A stretch of 64,000 nt of DNA from Apostichopus japonicus (Eukaryota > Echinodermata > Holothuroidea > Aspidochirotida > Stichopodidae). The translations under genes were made by a program, and so were the position numbers. Below are positions 38,236-51,873 of this stretch, piece by piece. Below the pieces are notes generated by a model that ran no database searches, was not told the DNA's origin, and was given only the letters and a program-made list of their open reading frames with translations. Location of the stretch: positions 10,133,501 through 10,197,500 of the forward strand of contig NC_092568.1 in the NCBI RefSeq assembly GCF_037975245.1, in the 5' to 3' direction. Each line of letters starts with the position of its first letter. Position 1 is the stretch's first letter.

Positions 38236-38835
38236 CTCATCTCTCATCTGTCCTCTTCGTGCCTTGTGGCACATAAGGCCATCACGCTCTGTTTCCACTT
38301 GTCCCTGTCTCGTGCACTTTCCCTTGCCTCATTCCAAGTCTTCCACCCGCCTTGCTTTCTTTCTCTTTCCACTGTCCTCCTCCACGTTGTTTTTGGTCTG
38401 CCAACTTTCCGCTTTCCTTCTGGCCGCCATGTCAGGGCAATCATACAATGGTGATCATTTGGTTTCCTTAAAACATGACGAATCCAATTCCATCTTCTTC
38501 TTTTGACTTCTTGACTTATTCTTGCAGTTTGGGTGTATTCATTGAGCTCATCCATTGAAATGATATTGGGCCAGAATATTTGTAGTGCCTTCTTCAAACA
38601 CTGGTATTGGAAGGAATCCAGTCTATTTTCATCACTTTTGTTCATTTTCCACGTTTCGCAACCATAGAGAAGTACTGGTCTTACCAAAGTTTTGTATAGC
38701 TTGATTTTGATTTTTCTTCCGTACTGTTTGGAGCTCCATATCTTGTTCAATTTAGTAAATGCAACTCTTGCCTTGTTTATTCTGCTATTCATTTCCCTCT
38801 CTCCACCTCCTTCTTTGCTTACTATTGCACCTAAG
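38236..38835 (-). mobile_element. 5'-truncated non-LTR (RTE-like) retrotransposon with 14-bp target-site duplication
   Basis: A 600-bp insertion encodes the C-terminal part of a reverse transcriptase protein: the YLG motif at the truncation point, then LLYGCETW, RRRWNWIRHVLRKP and GRPKTTWRRTVE, ending ALCATRHEEDR and a stop at 38246-38244. These motifs follow the catalytic domain in RTE-type and related non-LTR elements. The 3' end is a degenerate GATGA-type tail. The insertion is flanked by perfect 14-bp direct repeats TATGCATAATTGAT at 38222-38235 and 38836-38849, which places both ends exactly. The frame is intact over the remaining part but lacks the endonuclease and catalytic RT domains. 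Clade assignment is less certain than class. Confidence 0.85.
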
Positions 38836-41752
38836 TATGCATAATTGATACTACAACAAAATTTAATTTTATCAGTTCTCACCCCAACCCCCCCCCCCCA
38901 AAAAAAAAAAATCTGGATTTTATTGAAGACTAAACATCCCTATAAATCCTGATATATTTGCCAAGGAATGAAAAGCCTAACCTGATTTCCCCATGTTTTG
39001 TTATGTATGTCTGTTATTTAAGTATTGTTGTAGTTGTAAATATGGCAAATGTTCTTAAGAACAACACACTAAAAAAGGAACATTGAGGTCAGGATTTAAA
39101 TCTGCCACATCAAACTTATTATTTACAATTTAACCGACTCAGGCTCTTTTATTAGCATAATTTGCACATTAAGAACTACTTGTTTCGGTTTCCTCTATCT
39201 TCAATAGAACTCTTCCATGTCAACTGCAATAATTATTTAACAACTTTTTTTTACTTTAAATTTATTTTTGAAAAAGCTCTTTTCATTTCAAAAACAAAAG
39301 AATCCCCCCCCCCCCTCCCACTTGGAAGTGGTTACACTGGCAATTAGCGGAACTTTACATGACTAGTTGTGTTACATAGTTGCATGTCTAAAATTTTCAC
39401 AACTGTGAAGCAACAATCGACAATTCCCATGTTTAGGAAGAAAACGCGAGCAAATTTGAAGGATGAGAAAACGGAGAGAACCTTTTTTTGAACACTCAGC
39501 ACTTTTGCCGTAATTAGTACGATACGAGGAATACAATAAAGAAGAAAAGGGAGAACTAAAGAAAGAAGGGAAAGAGAAACGACTTCGCTGAATATGTTTA
39601 TTAGAAATGATGAAAATTCTGCAATAGAAAGTAAAACTTTGCTCTAACAATGGAACTGGTGAGGAAATAGCAACTTTGAAAAACAAATACTTTGAAAACT
39701 GAAAGCAACATGAAGGAAAATATTGTTGAATAACTGTTTGTTTTAGAAACCTATTTATAGTGTTCAAAACAAAACAGAACAAGTAAAGACAACACTCACT
39801 CACTGTAATGCCAATATGTTTGTTCACGGAATGATCGACCTAAAAGGTAAAGCATATATCGATACATTTTATATATAATCTCGGGGAAATAATTTATCCG
39901 AGTATTGCATCACAGAGTGCTATGTAATATGGTCAAACCGCTATACGATACAGCGGTTTTTGTACACAGATACCATATTATTTAATATGAAACAATATTC
40001 CGATACTATTCATAACTGCTACCCAAAATTTGAACACTCTTATATATCTTCCCTACATCTGTCTGTTATATCCAACATACCAACTACTCTAAGATAAAAT
40101 GAATGGATATAGATTTAAATAACTTTACACCTAAATGTTCAAAATGACTTTCTACTATATCCTTGTAACCACAAAGAAACCCTAACCATGGGAAAGATAA
40201 CCTTCCATGCTATAAACATCCTATCAAAATTCACTCTGAAAAGCAGTTCAGCTTTCCGCCTCAAATGTTGGTTGATTTTGTCATAGTCATGTCGAAAATG
40301 CTAGAGTGCCACACAGAAAGGTTTTTCCAACAGCCTTGACAGTTGTATAGAAGAACCCCAAACACAGATCCTGATTGGCAATGCCTATCAAATTATTTGG
40401 CTCACTGCCAAGAAAACAGTCAATGGGTTCTCCCAGTAACAGCTGATCCTTGGGTGACACAATAACAAATACTATGGAGTGAAGGTCATGCGTGTGTGTG
40501 CTGCACTGCTAAATACGAAATGTGCTTACAGGCAAGAATATAGTATCTAGATATCAACTAACACAGAGCTGGTCTTGGTTGTTTACAACAGTGTGTGCGT
40601 GCGCGTGCGAACTACAGGTGAAGAGTGGATGCCAGTGGTAAACAACAATTGTGGTGCGGACAATTAAAGGGGGATATTAATCTGCTGAGAGGGTTGTCAA
40701 TACCTTTCTTACAATTTTGAATTCATTCAGAGGAGAACAATGTACAGATAGGGAGGGATATATCTAGAAGAGTAATTGGTTATTGTTTTGTCTGATATAT
40801 TGTAGGTTTTTTTTCCATCGATTAGAGAATCACGGTCAGCCTTTATCTGATTTTTTTTCCTCTCTTTACTTTATATTTGAAAGGAAACACTGTTATATAT
40901 CTTCCCAGACTCGCATGACACCTTGATAAGTTTCACAAATTCTATAATAACGACAAAACAATACCAAAGTGGTTCTATATACCTTCATTAGTTTTTATCA
41001 TCTATTTATTCCTAAGCAAACAAATTATCAGGGTTTTCCTAAATTTGTGCTGGCTTTTGTTCCAAGGACGTCCTATTGTTACTCCTAAGAATGAAGGCAC
41101 AATACCTGCTGGTCCGAAGAGGAATAGAGGTGAAGGGTTATTGCACTTATGTGACATCTCCAATATACAATATTGCTAAGGATATGTGATGAGCCTCATA
41201 AATTATGCAATGCTACTCGATATCCCACAATAATGTAAATTAATTGACAATTCAAAAAGTGAGGGGGGGGGGGGGGAGAGGAGAGAAGAAGAAATTTGGT
41301 GGATTAACTTCATTATTCCCAGATTAACTTCCATTTGGTGAGGAAAAGTACTAGTTAACATTGATTGTCTACCCACGCAGCCTGGATCTACTAAGTATAG
41401 AAGGTCTCATGTCTTTCTGAGACAAAATTTTAGCAGGTGGGTTTGAAATCTCAAGATCCCCTGTTGCAGGCCTGTAATGTGAAATAAATGTTGGTATCTT
41501 ATGTTCAATGTTTATGTTACCCATAGTTACAAGGTCAAAGTGAAACAAATGCAATCACAAGTCACATTAATAGATTAGATAACATATAATATACATAAGA
41601 ACCCTTGGAAAATATAATGACTCCAGATTTACGGTGAGAATACTCTTTTAATACTGTTTTAATGGGTGATTCTCTTAAAACTTGATATCAAGGCTTTGTG
41701 GATATGTATCGCTTTATAAAATGATTTATCTTTCGCAATTGATGAAGTTACT

Positions 41753-42015
41753 GAACCCTTAAAGAAATAGGCCATCTCCATTACAGAAATAAACAATGCA
41801 ATAAATAAGTAAAGGAAAAACATTACAAAGTGACGAACAAGTGGCTTGATGATGACATCATAGTTTAGACTTGATCAAGTCTTCAGTCTTATGTCAAGGA
41901 ACATCCAAATCTGTGAAATTTCCTTACATGGAATAATATTTTCTTAGCTGTTTGGGGGAAGTTGTTCAAGACAGTTTTCTCTATCACATAGATCAATAAT
42001 GATGGTTGCTTTGTG
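41753..42015 (+). repeat. Dispersed repeat, copy 1
   Basis: It aligns in the same orientation with 55802-56065. Shared anchors are CTTGATCAAGTCTTCAGTCTT (with one or two changes), ATGGAATAA, and TATCACATAGATCAA. Divergence is high. No coding content or terminal repeats were seen, so the class is unknown. Confidence 0.6.
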
Positions 42016-45000
42016 TCTCCTGAAAAGAAGAGTTGAATTTAGAAGTGACATATTAATTGTTCCATGTGCACAGTATAAAAACAAAACGAAAAAATAAAAA
42101 CACTTTGTTATGCAACGTTCTCAATGTAGATTAAGAACTCGTGGAGATCAATATGAAGAGGACAAAATTAGTCTGCTCTTAAAAGGTTAATTTGGCAGCA
42201 TACTATAATGAATCCAGATAATTTCATTCACAAAGGATCTCGCTCGAATAAAAGATGGATTACTCACAGTCAGCTAGCCACATTGATTATAAACAGTTAA
42301 ACAACAGTCGACTCATTCATGACTTATATTTATATACTATCCCTGATATTCTTGGAAGGTCAATCAATGAATGGATAGGGCCTTCTGAATCAAAACAGCC
42401 ACATGTTGTGTTGGATACAGGTGAATAAAGTTGTTTACAAATCAGTAGTAAAGAACGATTGGGTGATGAAACATTGTAAACAAATGTTTCTTGTTGACAA
42501 ACCATTCATATTTTGTTTGGCATAGATCCTAATGAGCTTTCAGAAGTAGCAATAGCATCATAGAGCAGGTTTTGGACTACCCTTTTTTTTTCATACCCTT
42601 CATTGATCCTAGAAAAATCATGTTTGTGTGTCAGAGGTATATGTACAACCTTCCAGGAAAATATGGCAAACTTATCTATATAAGCTATCAGCCCGTTTCA
42701 ACACATCATTGGCCGTTACATCTTGCTCTGCTTTGTCTACCTATGTCCTTGTATTCAAAAGGATGGGTTGTGTGTGTGTGTGGGGGGGGGGGGGATAAGG
42801 TAGGCAAACATACCTTTGGCATCTACACAGATTGAAAGTTGGTGAAATGGGGACAAGGTCGTGTTTAGAACAGGAATTATGTACCAGTTTCTCTAACCAT
42901 AAAGAGGATGGAGATGATCCTGAACAGACTTTGGTACAGGTCATAAAGCCAAACTTTACATTTGGTTATATAAGCAAACAGTCACACAAAATGTGGTGGG
43001 GAGGGAAGGAGTGTGGAGAAGACTGGTTACAATTTGGCAAAGATCAGCATCAGTTAATAGCTTTGAGTTTTGGCAAAGGAATTGGGAAACTGACATCTTG
43101 ATGTACAAGGTACATGATTTTATCAACGACATCAGTTCCATTGAAGGCCAAATTTGCCAAATTACATACACTTTACAACAGAGAGGTAGTCTGTCGCACC
43201 GCACAGAGAGAGAGGGAAAAAAGAAAGAAAGAAAAACAAATTCGAACAGGCCGATGCAACAATGGTGGCGTTATTGTTGATCAATGCTAAGCTGTAATGG
43301 GATCCTATCTATCACCTGCCTTCACCTGTCAAAAATATCTGGTAAGGAAGTACTAATCTAAAGCGGCAGTTTATGTCAGTTAATTTTATTCCGGGGAGAG
43401 GTAGGACACTGCTGACCTGGGGTGAGAGAGAGAGAGTGAGTGCGGGATTTGTTTACCACATGTACGAGGCATCTGTGGTTTTACCCCATACAGGGTGAAG
43501 CTGTCAACTTGGACTTGACAAAGTCTCCTTCTTCCATGAAGACTTGTTTGTTTGAGGAAAATCTTATCTTACACATTACCAGATGATATATCACATTTGC
43601 AGATAACCCTGGATGTTTAGGGCAGCGGGCATAGTAAGCTTCTGATTGGCAAGTAGAAAGTGACGACTCGTGTGTCATTCTACTGTATGGCACTGGCCTA
43701 ATATATGGATTCAGGATGCTTAAAGAGGAGGACGAGAGAGGAGGGGTGAGGGTGGCCCTGGGGTTGTTGACTCAGAGTTCTACACAGCAAGGCTGTTCCC
43801 TCCCAAAATACTTGGAATTTAACATGTTAAATGGTGCATTCTGATACACTGTTAGGGTATGTAGACAATGTTGTTCAAAGAAATACTTTGAGATTTTATT
43901 GTGGGTTGGAAGAGGAGGGGGAGGAGGGTGAAGACCCCTACACCCCTCTGGTTCTGTGTCTGCAACATTCACTTTATACATCCACATATTATATTAGAGT
44001 GCAATTGAAGGCATTTGTTTAAAGGTGACATAGCCAATCTGAAGTCTACAAGAAAAGGAAAGAAGATTGATGGTTCACCTCTAAGCAGTAAACAAAATTT
44101 CTGATTAATTTAATAATTTTAAGTGAAAAGTAACATAGTTATTTATAAAACTTAAGACACAACCTTTGACATTTTATCACCAAGTTAAGTCGTAAGTTTT
44201 TAGAGATTCCATACAGTTCCAATTTCTTTCCCACCCATTTTCCTAAAACTGTTACAGTTCCTAGAACATAAACAAAATTGGAAGAAAAAAAAAATTGACT
44301 TTTACATCATTGTTTAACCCGACAAATTTGTGAACATTGATAAGCCTAATATCCATGTGTGATTTCACCATTGAACAGCATCCTTCAAAGACTTACGAAG
44401 TCCAATAGCTTTACTTTGCATAATAATGAATCTCTTCCACCTATGCACAAAGTTTACAAATAACAATAGACTTTGGCATAAATTTACATAATTGCCCATT
44501 TCACTAGGTTATTGTATCTGTATACCAGTGAAAATTGTTCCCTCAAAAACGCAGGAAAACAAACTGATTAACTGTAAATTTGTCACATCTTTCTATACCT
44601 GTATATGAAGATGTAACCTTGCAATACCAGCTGTATACTACCTGTAATGTGATTGGACACCTCAGTGCACACAAGACTTCTATATCTATTAACCAATATA
44701 GTTTAAAGTGCTTCTGAGCTGTGAGAAAACAGCGAATCTCTTAATTACAGTTTAACAGAGGAATCCACTGGTTTTCTGGGGTCTCGACTTTAAGAATCAT
44801 GTTTAATACACAATGAATGATAACAGACTCGAACAGGATTATACAGTGTTTTCTACTTCAATGACGGAAATTTTACCACATCAATTTCCGATAGTAGATT
44901 GTAAGAAAAGGAAAGTGTCATGGGCCACTCGACATTCAAATGGCATGTGAAATGAAACATGCCATTGTTTGTCTGTTACATTAATATCTAGCTCAAATAA

Positions 45001-45257
45001 TTGCAGTTACAAAAAAAAAACAGGGCCATGTCATTGGAAATCAATACTGAAACGTGCTTTAAACCTTTCACCCAGAGCAAACTCTATGAACTTGCTAGCC
45101 GTAACCTTTGGCAACTTGTTGAGTTGTCCACATGAAAATGTTCTTCTGTAGTAGGCAGAATAGAAGAAGAATATACTTATAATTAGGCATGCTTGGTCAC
45201 CGCCTGTCAAAAATACACAGCATATCTGTCAGGAAGGAGCAGATATTCACTGTAAAT

Positions 45258-45303
45258 TTGTCACTTTTGCAATTTTACCCGTAAATTTACGGTGAAGTGA
45301 CAA
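45258..45303. repeat. Nested inverted repeat (hairpin with inner palindrome)
   Basis: Outer arms TTGTCACTT (45258-45266) and AAGTGACAA (45295-45303) are perfectly complementary. Inside lies a separate perfect 14-base palindrome, CCGTAAATTTACGG (45279-45292). Confidence 0.85.
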
Positions 45304-45602
45304 AAAAAAAACTTATTATAATAATATCGTTTAAAAAGCTGAATATTGCCATCTGTAGTGTTCATGGCAGTGTTTTGGAAAGAAGAAAATGAATAAACAT
45401 ATTGCACTGTTTGACCACTGAGGTAGGAAAGTTAGTAAACTGAAGACCTCTGAGACAAAACGTCTTTAAGCTAGGGTAAAATAATAATAGATTTGAAATA
45501 CTGTATGTAGAATTTCAAAACTGGTCCTGCTGTTAGAAAGAAAATTAGTCAATGCTCTTTGACAAATATTGGAACAAACTGTAACTCAAAACCCTGCATT
45601 CT

Positions 45603-45626
45603 AAAAAAAAAAAAAAAAAAAAAAAA
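45603..45626. repeat. A24 homopolymer tract
   Basis: Twenty-four consecutive A residues without a recognisable retroposon body. Confidence 0.85.
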
Positions 45627-48600
45627 TCTAAGATGTCTAGCAATTTGATGCTTTTTGTTGTTGCTTGCAAGTTTTGGGGATAGATCTTACCCTCAGGTTT
45701 TCTCTGCGTTTGCAGAAACATTCTTCGAAACAAGATTTGTCTACCAGTTGCTAGAAATTTGGCAATGAATATTCATTACATTTGTTAAATTACTAAAGTT
45801 TTGAAGCTAAGAAAATCTTTCAAATTCTTGATTTATCCAATGCGGATGAACAAAGAAATTCTTTCTTCCATACTGATATACTGTACACCAATTCATTCTT
45901 AAATAGATAACTAAATATATATTTTACAGTACAAGACCAAATTTCACAAGAAACAATGTCTACTTTTTAAACCTTTTACAAAATTATTCAAAGAAAATTT
46001 TTACTTACCAAAGTTTACAAACAAGCGTGGACGAATAGATATGAAATCCATTCCGCACACTTCATAAAGCAAGATAAACTTGACACAGTTAATTCTAAGA
46101 ACAACTCATAGATGAGTTACAGTGACGCATTAGCTATCCGACGACTCACTAAGCCCAGTACCGATAAAAAATAAATAAATAAATAAATAGAAAACTACGA
46201 AAAGACTTTTGTCCAGCGCAGCACATCCAATTTGACAATGTTCATTGTGGATAGTCCCTACTTTCTGCCATCTGAAACCATCTCTAATTTGTTTCCATTT
46301 ACCTCGTCCATTTTTGTTCCTCTCAGCGTTTGATTCACAGCATGAGAAAACATTGACTGTTCCCTACACAGGAAATCCCTAGCCCTCTGATTGGTCGATT
46401 CTATGAATGATGCTTGCTTACATCACGGTTAGTATTCCCTCTGATCGCTTAACCGAGGGAGGAGGCTAATGGGCAGACATCAAACAGTGTTAAACACCAG
46501 TGACTCATACTGTACTCTGCAATGTTTGCAGTTCTCCTATCGACCAGGTTTTCCTTCCGTGCCATGGATGATGGAGATCGAAACAAATGAGAAAAAAAAA
46601 CAAAACAGGAAAAAACCCAGAACCACAACAAAATGGAAGAGTATAAACTCTTCGATGTGAATGAAATGGTGATAGCGTTGGTCGGGGTTAACGAGTCTCG
46701 AGCCAATTTTCCATGTAGGAAATAGAAGACTTACATTGATTTAGCCATGTGCCATAACTAAAATAAAAACATCACAGAGAATCATAACGGTAGTCAGAGG
46801 CAGCATACATCATTAGACGACGCATACGAAAGACAAATGGAAGATAAAGAGACTTATTTCTGGCTAAACCCCTCTGATACATTGGTCTATTCCTTTCGTG
46901 ATTAGGGAGAAAGAAACGAGGAGGCAGTAGGTGGAAAACTGCCTGTGCAGAGAGTGCGGCGTACGTCATCTATATTTAACGGAGGGTGGGTTCCTTAGAA
47001 ACAGACTCTGTTATTATTGGCTTAAGTGCTGGGAGTGAATGAACTACGCCCTTGAGTAAGTGACCATGGCAAAGGGGGAAAGAAGAGAAATTATGAGAAG
47101 AATGGAGAGGAAGAGAGTCACGTGAGTCTTTAAGTGCATTGACCAAACTCTCTAAGACAATAGGCGGCGAGATATTGCCGAGGAGTCGTAGATCAATCCG
47201 CTTAAATTATGACATCTATACTGTGGGTTGAGAGAGCAAATTAGGTCTGCTCTCTTAATTGAGATTGCAAAGTTTAAACAAAACAATCAACAGAATCGAG
47301 TACGTGTAATGCCTTAGATACTTGAAAAGAAGTGGGAAAACAATGTTGATTGTTAATTACCCTTTTGATTTTAATCAGAGCAAACTCGTGGGGGCCAAAG
47401 TACACTGACATTAATCAATAATATCAAATCTCTGTGTCCCGTTGCATGAGTGTGGTATTACAAGCACGGTTGACTTAGAACAATTCATTGATTAAAAAAA
47501 ATAAATACTAAACGTGGGTCACACGTAAATTAGACATGGGAGCTATGTAATTAATTACTCTGCAAGGGCTGGTGAATGTAAATTAAATTGTATGATAATT
47601 ATAATTTTGGGGGAAAACTAATACACAGATCAATGTAAGATTGATTCTTAGTTAATGCTGCAAAATTGCTGGTAATTTCTTTATTTTGATACACAAAGTG
47701 AAACTTTTTGCTTGCTGTCAATAATGTTAAAGATAGCCTGAGACTGTACATTAGTTTGTAATGTGTAATTTCCCATCCCTCCTCCCTACAAAAAAAAAGT
47801 TAATAATATGAGTGTTATGAATTCATTTTATCCATCTTCTTATTATAGAAACTGTTTGAATTGACCCTAATTGTAGCTTAATTGTAGCTAGCTACAGTAG
47901 GGCAACTGGCAAGGATTTTTTAAAATGATTTATAACCGCTGAAAATGTACATGATTAAGTGGAGGTTTGGATCATAATTCATCTTACATACCATTACTAC
48001 CTAATGTCTTCAATTGTTTTTCCACAGCACATGTAAAATTTTACTAGGCGTAGACCTACTGTACAATTGAGCTGGCCGAGCATGCCATGTATAGTGCAGA
48101 AGCTGTATCTCTAAAATTTGTGAGTTTCTTATCTATTTCCTTTGGATTCGTTTTGCAATTATATAAACATACAACCATTTAAGCAATCTGTCTATTACTA
48201 AACTGGATTATCCTAGTAAAATAAACTTAATTAAACATCCCCTTACAAAATAAGTTTTGAATAAAACTGATAGCCAAGTGTAGTATTCTTAAAGCAACCA
48301 TACCACTTTGAATGATTATATTACTATAATAAGTGGTATTGCATAGCAAGTATATGCTGCAGCATGTACTGCCACAAGAGAGCTTTCCAAAAGCAGATGC
48401 AGAGATGTTTCTTGTTATCTTTTTTATCACACTTTGTTCTCAGTGAGTGTAAGAAACGCACTGCAAGCTATGCCGAAAGATTATGAAAATAGAAATGGAA
48501 TCATACAGACTTACACATACTTTGTAGTCTAGCCGAAGTAATATAAATTGGACAAATACTTTGCCAAAAAATTTGTTCTTGGCTGTTTTCTGTTTATTTA

Positions 48601-49538
48601 GACTAAGTTATCCTATGCCTGCATTATGGACAGCGAAAAAAATCTTTGCATGCTACACAAACAGTGTGGACTCTACCTACCCTTGTAAGGGTCCTGGCTA
48701 AAAATTTAAGTCCAGCCTATACTATAGGCCTACGTCCAGTTTCAGCCAAAAGAGTCTTCGTTCTACTGTTGGTTGGCCTAGTCCAATTGATATGATAGTT
48801 TGCATTGTTGGCCAAGCAACTATCATTCAATTATTGAGATTAAGAGCCTGTGATTCCATACTCTTCACTCAGTTTATAAAGGCTTTGTCACTTCATCTAG
48901 ATCTTTCTTTTCTATTCATCTTGTTGTCAAAATCGAAAGCAATAACAATACTAACATTATGTTAGGCCTTCCCTAATCCCCATTCAAATAAACAAAACCC
49001 ACACCGAGCTAAACCACGTAAGTAAAATCACTTCCGTAACTCACACATAGATCAAACTTACAGCGTTGGAATATAACGGTAAGGTAAATTAATCTTTAAA
49101 GCTTCACAGACTAAAATGTCGTACGTACGTAATAACTGGACTTATAATCCGTCAAAAACAAATCACCTCATTCCCTTCATGTTGTAAATTTAACGCTTTC
49201 GAATCTGTATCAATATTCGCGCAAAATCGCACGCCAGACTCACACATGACTTCCCAGTAACAAATATTACAGCTCGCAAACGTCGCGCTTTGCTCAGAGT
49301 TTGTCATCGTGAAATCATCCGCTGAACTGTTCCAACGGTCAAAGTTAAACAACTAACGCCCACGCAAAAACGGAGCTTACAACGCACGTGTTACACATGA
49401 TATTGGTCTAGAAGGAGAAACAAAATAAGCATGATATATACAATAATAAATCAATTAACACTCTCAAATTAATAACTTTCCAGCATTTTTGAAAGAATTT
49501 TATGATTTTAGCCACAAGGAGTCATAATAAAAACTCAC

Positions 49539-49688
49539 CACACAATAATATCGCAAAGCCGATTTAATCCGTAGATAGACTTTCGAGAGATGTCGTTCTT
49601 CCTGTTCGATCAATGTTTCGTGGTGGTTTGGTTTCCCGCGGAAAATACTTCCAGCTTTGTTGCTATGCTTCAATCGCACTTGGAACAT
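49539..49688 (-). other. Candidate first exon of an unidentified minus-strand transcript
   Basis: An ATG at 49688 opens 50 codons ending at a strong donor, GTG|GTGAGT, in phase 0. The peptide starts MFQVRLKHSNKAGS and resembles nothing I recognise. The segment sits in a CpG-rich zone with promoter-like motifs. It cannot be the start of the Bim-like reading frame by direct splicing: joining phase 0 to 28467 gives a stop after six codons. It could be a 5' exon of a non-coding transcript, another gene, or chance. Confidence 0.2.
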
Positions 49689-49895
49689 TGCCGGATTTAG
49701 AAAGATGATGTAAGGCGTTCATTCCTTATTTGGTATGGTTACTTCCTAACATGGTTCGATAAGAACAATACTTTTTATTCAAATAACTTGACCAATCAGT
49801 TCTTTCTCCATTCATCAAAGCCTGCAAGTCTGAACATGAATTTTTCCAACCGCTTTGGCAAAATTCCATTCCACAGCTAAAATGTTGGCGCGAAA
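49632..49895 (-). promoter_or_regulatory. CpG-rich promoter-like zone with E2F and CCAAT motifs
   Basis: TTTCCCGC (49632-49639) and TTGGCGCGAAA (49885-49895) both match the E2F consensus, and CCAAT lies at 49792-49796. The surrounding 49.1-50.3 kb has clearly more CpG than the rest of the window, for example around 49965-49975. It lies upstream of a minus-strand candidate exon. Direction of transcription is inferred. Confidence 0.35.
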
Positions 49896-51873
49896 TCATA
49901 GCTGATCAAAATGCACCAGCTTTTCCAGGTATGCATTGCGTGCGAATGTCACCAACTACGTCGCGCCGGCCGGCTTTTCACAAATCCGTAAGAGCACTGA
50001 CAACAACTCACGAATCATATCACTCTGGCGTTAATCAGCAATGACGATATTCAAAGTCAGTCACAGGTTATGAATAATCATTAGAATAATCAATGAGTAG
50101 ACGTGGCTGTTGCCGTGAGCAACAACTTTAAACTTGGCCTGGGAATTATTACACGTCGTACGATGAATTCACGTTCATGATTTAGGCCTTCCCTGGATAA
50201 ATTTCATCTATGCGGCGATATTAACCGAGCCATTGGTGCAGTGCTGAAGATTTCCTGTCAAGTTCTACTACCCAGGCCATGTGCATGAAGTTAGTGGCGC
50301 GCCACAAATTGTGTTGTGAATCCCTACTACGTAGTACTACAACTAGCGTATGACTCGTTGATGGGTTTTTTGTACTACTTATACGTGTTTGAAATATCAT
50401 AACATAAATCGTGTCAGAAATATAGGCCAATATACCACAGTAAGTTATGAAAAGAGGAACAGAAGAAAGAGTTTGCATATAACACCTACATCTCAAGTTT
50501 CATTTAAGAGTTCATCATATTTATTATCATATACAGGCTAGTTTAAATATACATAATTGCCCGTGCACCTTTCTTTACAAATTTGCAATACGATAAATTC
50601 GAAGTACAAATAATAGAAAGCAAAACTCAAACAAATATGGGTCCGCCCGTGAAAATCACGTGCATACATGCCTTGTCACCATGTGATATAAGCCAATAAG
50701 TCAATATAGCTGCAGTTATTACGCAGATGATAACGACCCGTGCGTGGATCGTGCATCCCCTCGATATATCCTGTGTGTAAAGAAGGGAGTTACTTATAGC
50801 TCCCTGAGTTAAACATACAGCCGTGATAAATGAGATAGAACTGGATGCGGGACTATCAAAATTTGAATGATTTATATTGCATAGATAATTGGACGTCGCA
50901 GGTGACATTCAAATGTCCCCACAATCTGGTAACGTTTCTGTACGAACACAATTCCAAAAAAGAAAAGAAAAAAAGAAAGAAACAGAAACGCATGGGCGTG
51001 TCACGAGTAACCAAAGGGCAAAGTCAAGTTTCAATTTAGACGAAGTTCAGCCTTTATATAACCTCTTTTAATTTAAAAAAAATCTATTTTCCAAGTAATG
51101 TTTATGGGAATATTATGAAAGAATTCTATAAACATCGGACCAGCAATAGTTGTTTGGGGAACTGATTACTTCCAGGGAGATTCCCTGCCGATTGCAAGCA
51201 ATCTTTGCCTTAAATGACATTATTCAATGCAGTTTACTTATACCGGAATTAACTGAAAATATGGTACGACGTTCGTTTGAAAGGGTTGCAGTGTCTTTGA
51301 CATGTTAGATTCATAATGAAGCTAACCCCGGTTTCATTTCTACATTTCTTTGTTTGTTTCGGATTCCTTAAACATTAACAATTTTGTGTGTAATGTTTTA
51401 CATTGAATTATTAGGTTCACTGGAAGGTCGAAGGATCTCAGTTTTTTTACGATTAATTATTTACGATTAGCATTAGCAACCTTATAACCATACACAATAG
51501 ACACGTACCGGTCACAGCCAATGGGTTCAAGAGTTAAATGATCGTTGTCTCACATTCTAAAGTGTCCTTCGTTGTTCAAACTTACTTTGTTCGCCGTTAA
51601 CCGTCACTCGACAATTCTACATTTACCCACATAACTGTTGTCCAGTTTTCTTCCAGGAACTATACTGGTCCGTCACGGCAGTGTGTACACTGTACTCAAT
51701 TGATTGGCACAAGGCGCGAACTTGGAAAAGGATCTGTTTACGTTTCGAGCCTTCTGTCACTCGTGTTATTGACAGCAACCCACGTTGCTTTGTTTACAAA
51801 CAAACTATGCACCTCCCACCAAGTTCGGTGGACGCGCCTACTATATTTGTTATGGTGAATTTGGAGGCGTGGC
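49896..51873. other. Intergenic DNA between the promoter-like zone and the kinase gene
   Basis: No exon recognised. It contains a CpG-rich first few hundred bases, a purine-rich string near 50955-50990 and an inverted CCAAT (ATTGG) near 51520 upstream of the plus-strand start. Confidence 0.5.

Larger units (their letters stand above)
28468..49538. other. Gene-poor region upstream of the Bim-like gene
   Basis: Apart from the transposon pieces listed separately, no host exon was recognised over 21 kb. Open frames are short and lack splice support. Low-complexity features include G12 near 28733, (TTATT)-type runs near 37620, an AAAT microsatellite near 46170, and G runs near 41264 and 42782. 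Upstream 5' UTR exons of the Bim-like gene could lie here unseen. Confidence 0.5.

Noticed and set aside
38244-38882. 212-codon frame as a host gene
   Set aside because: The protein is the C-terminal part of a non-LTR reverse transcriptase, and 14-bp duplications show that it is an insertion; the first dozen codons are flanking DNA.
46449-46969. Two minus-strand frames of 85 and 65 codons
   Set aside because: No recognisable domain, no splice-site support and no phase relation to each other.
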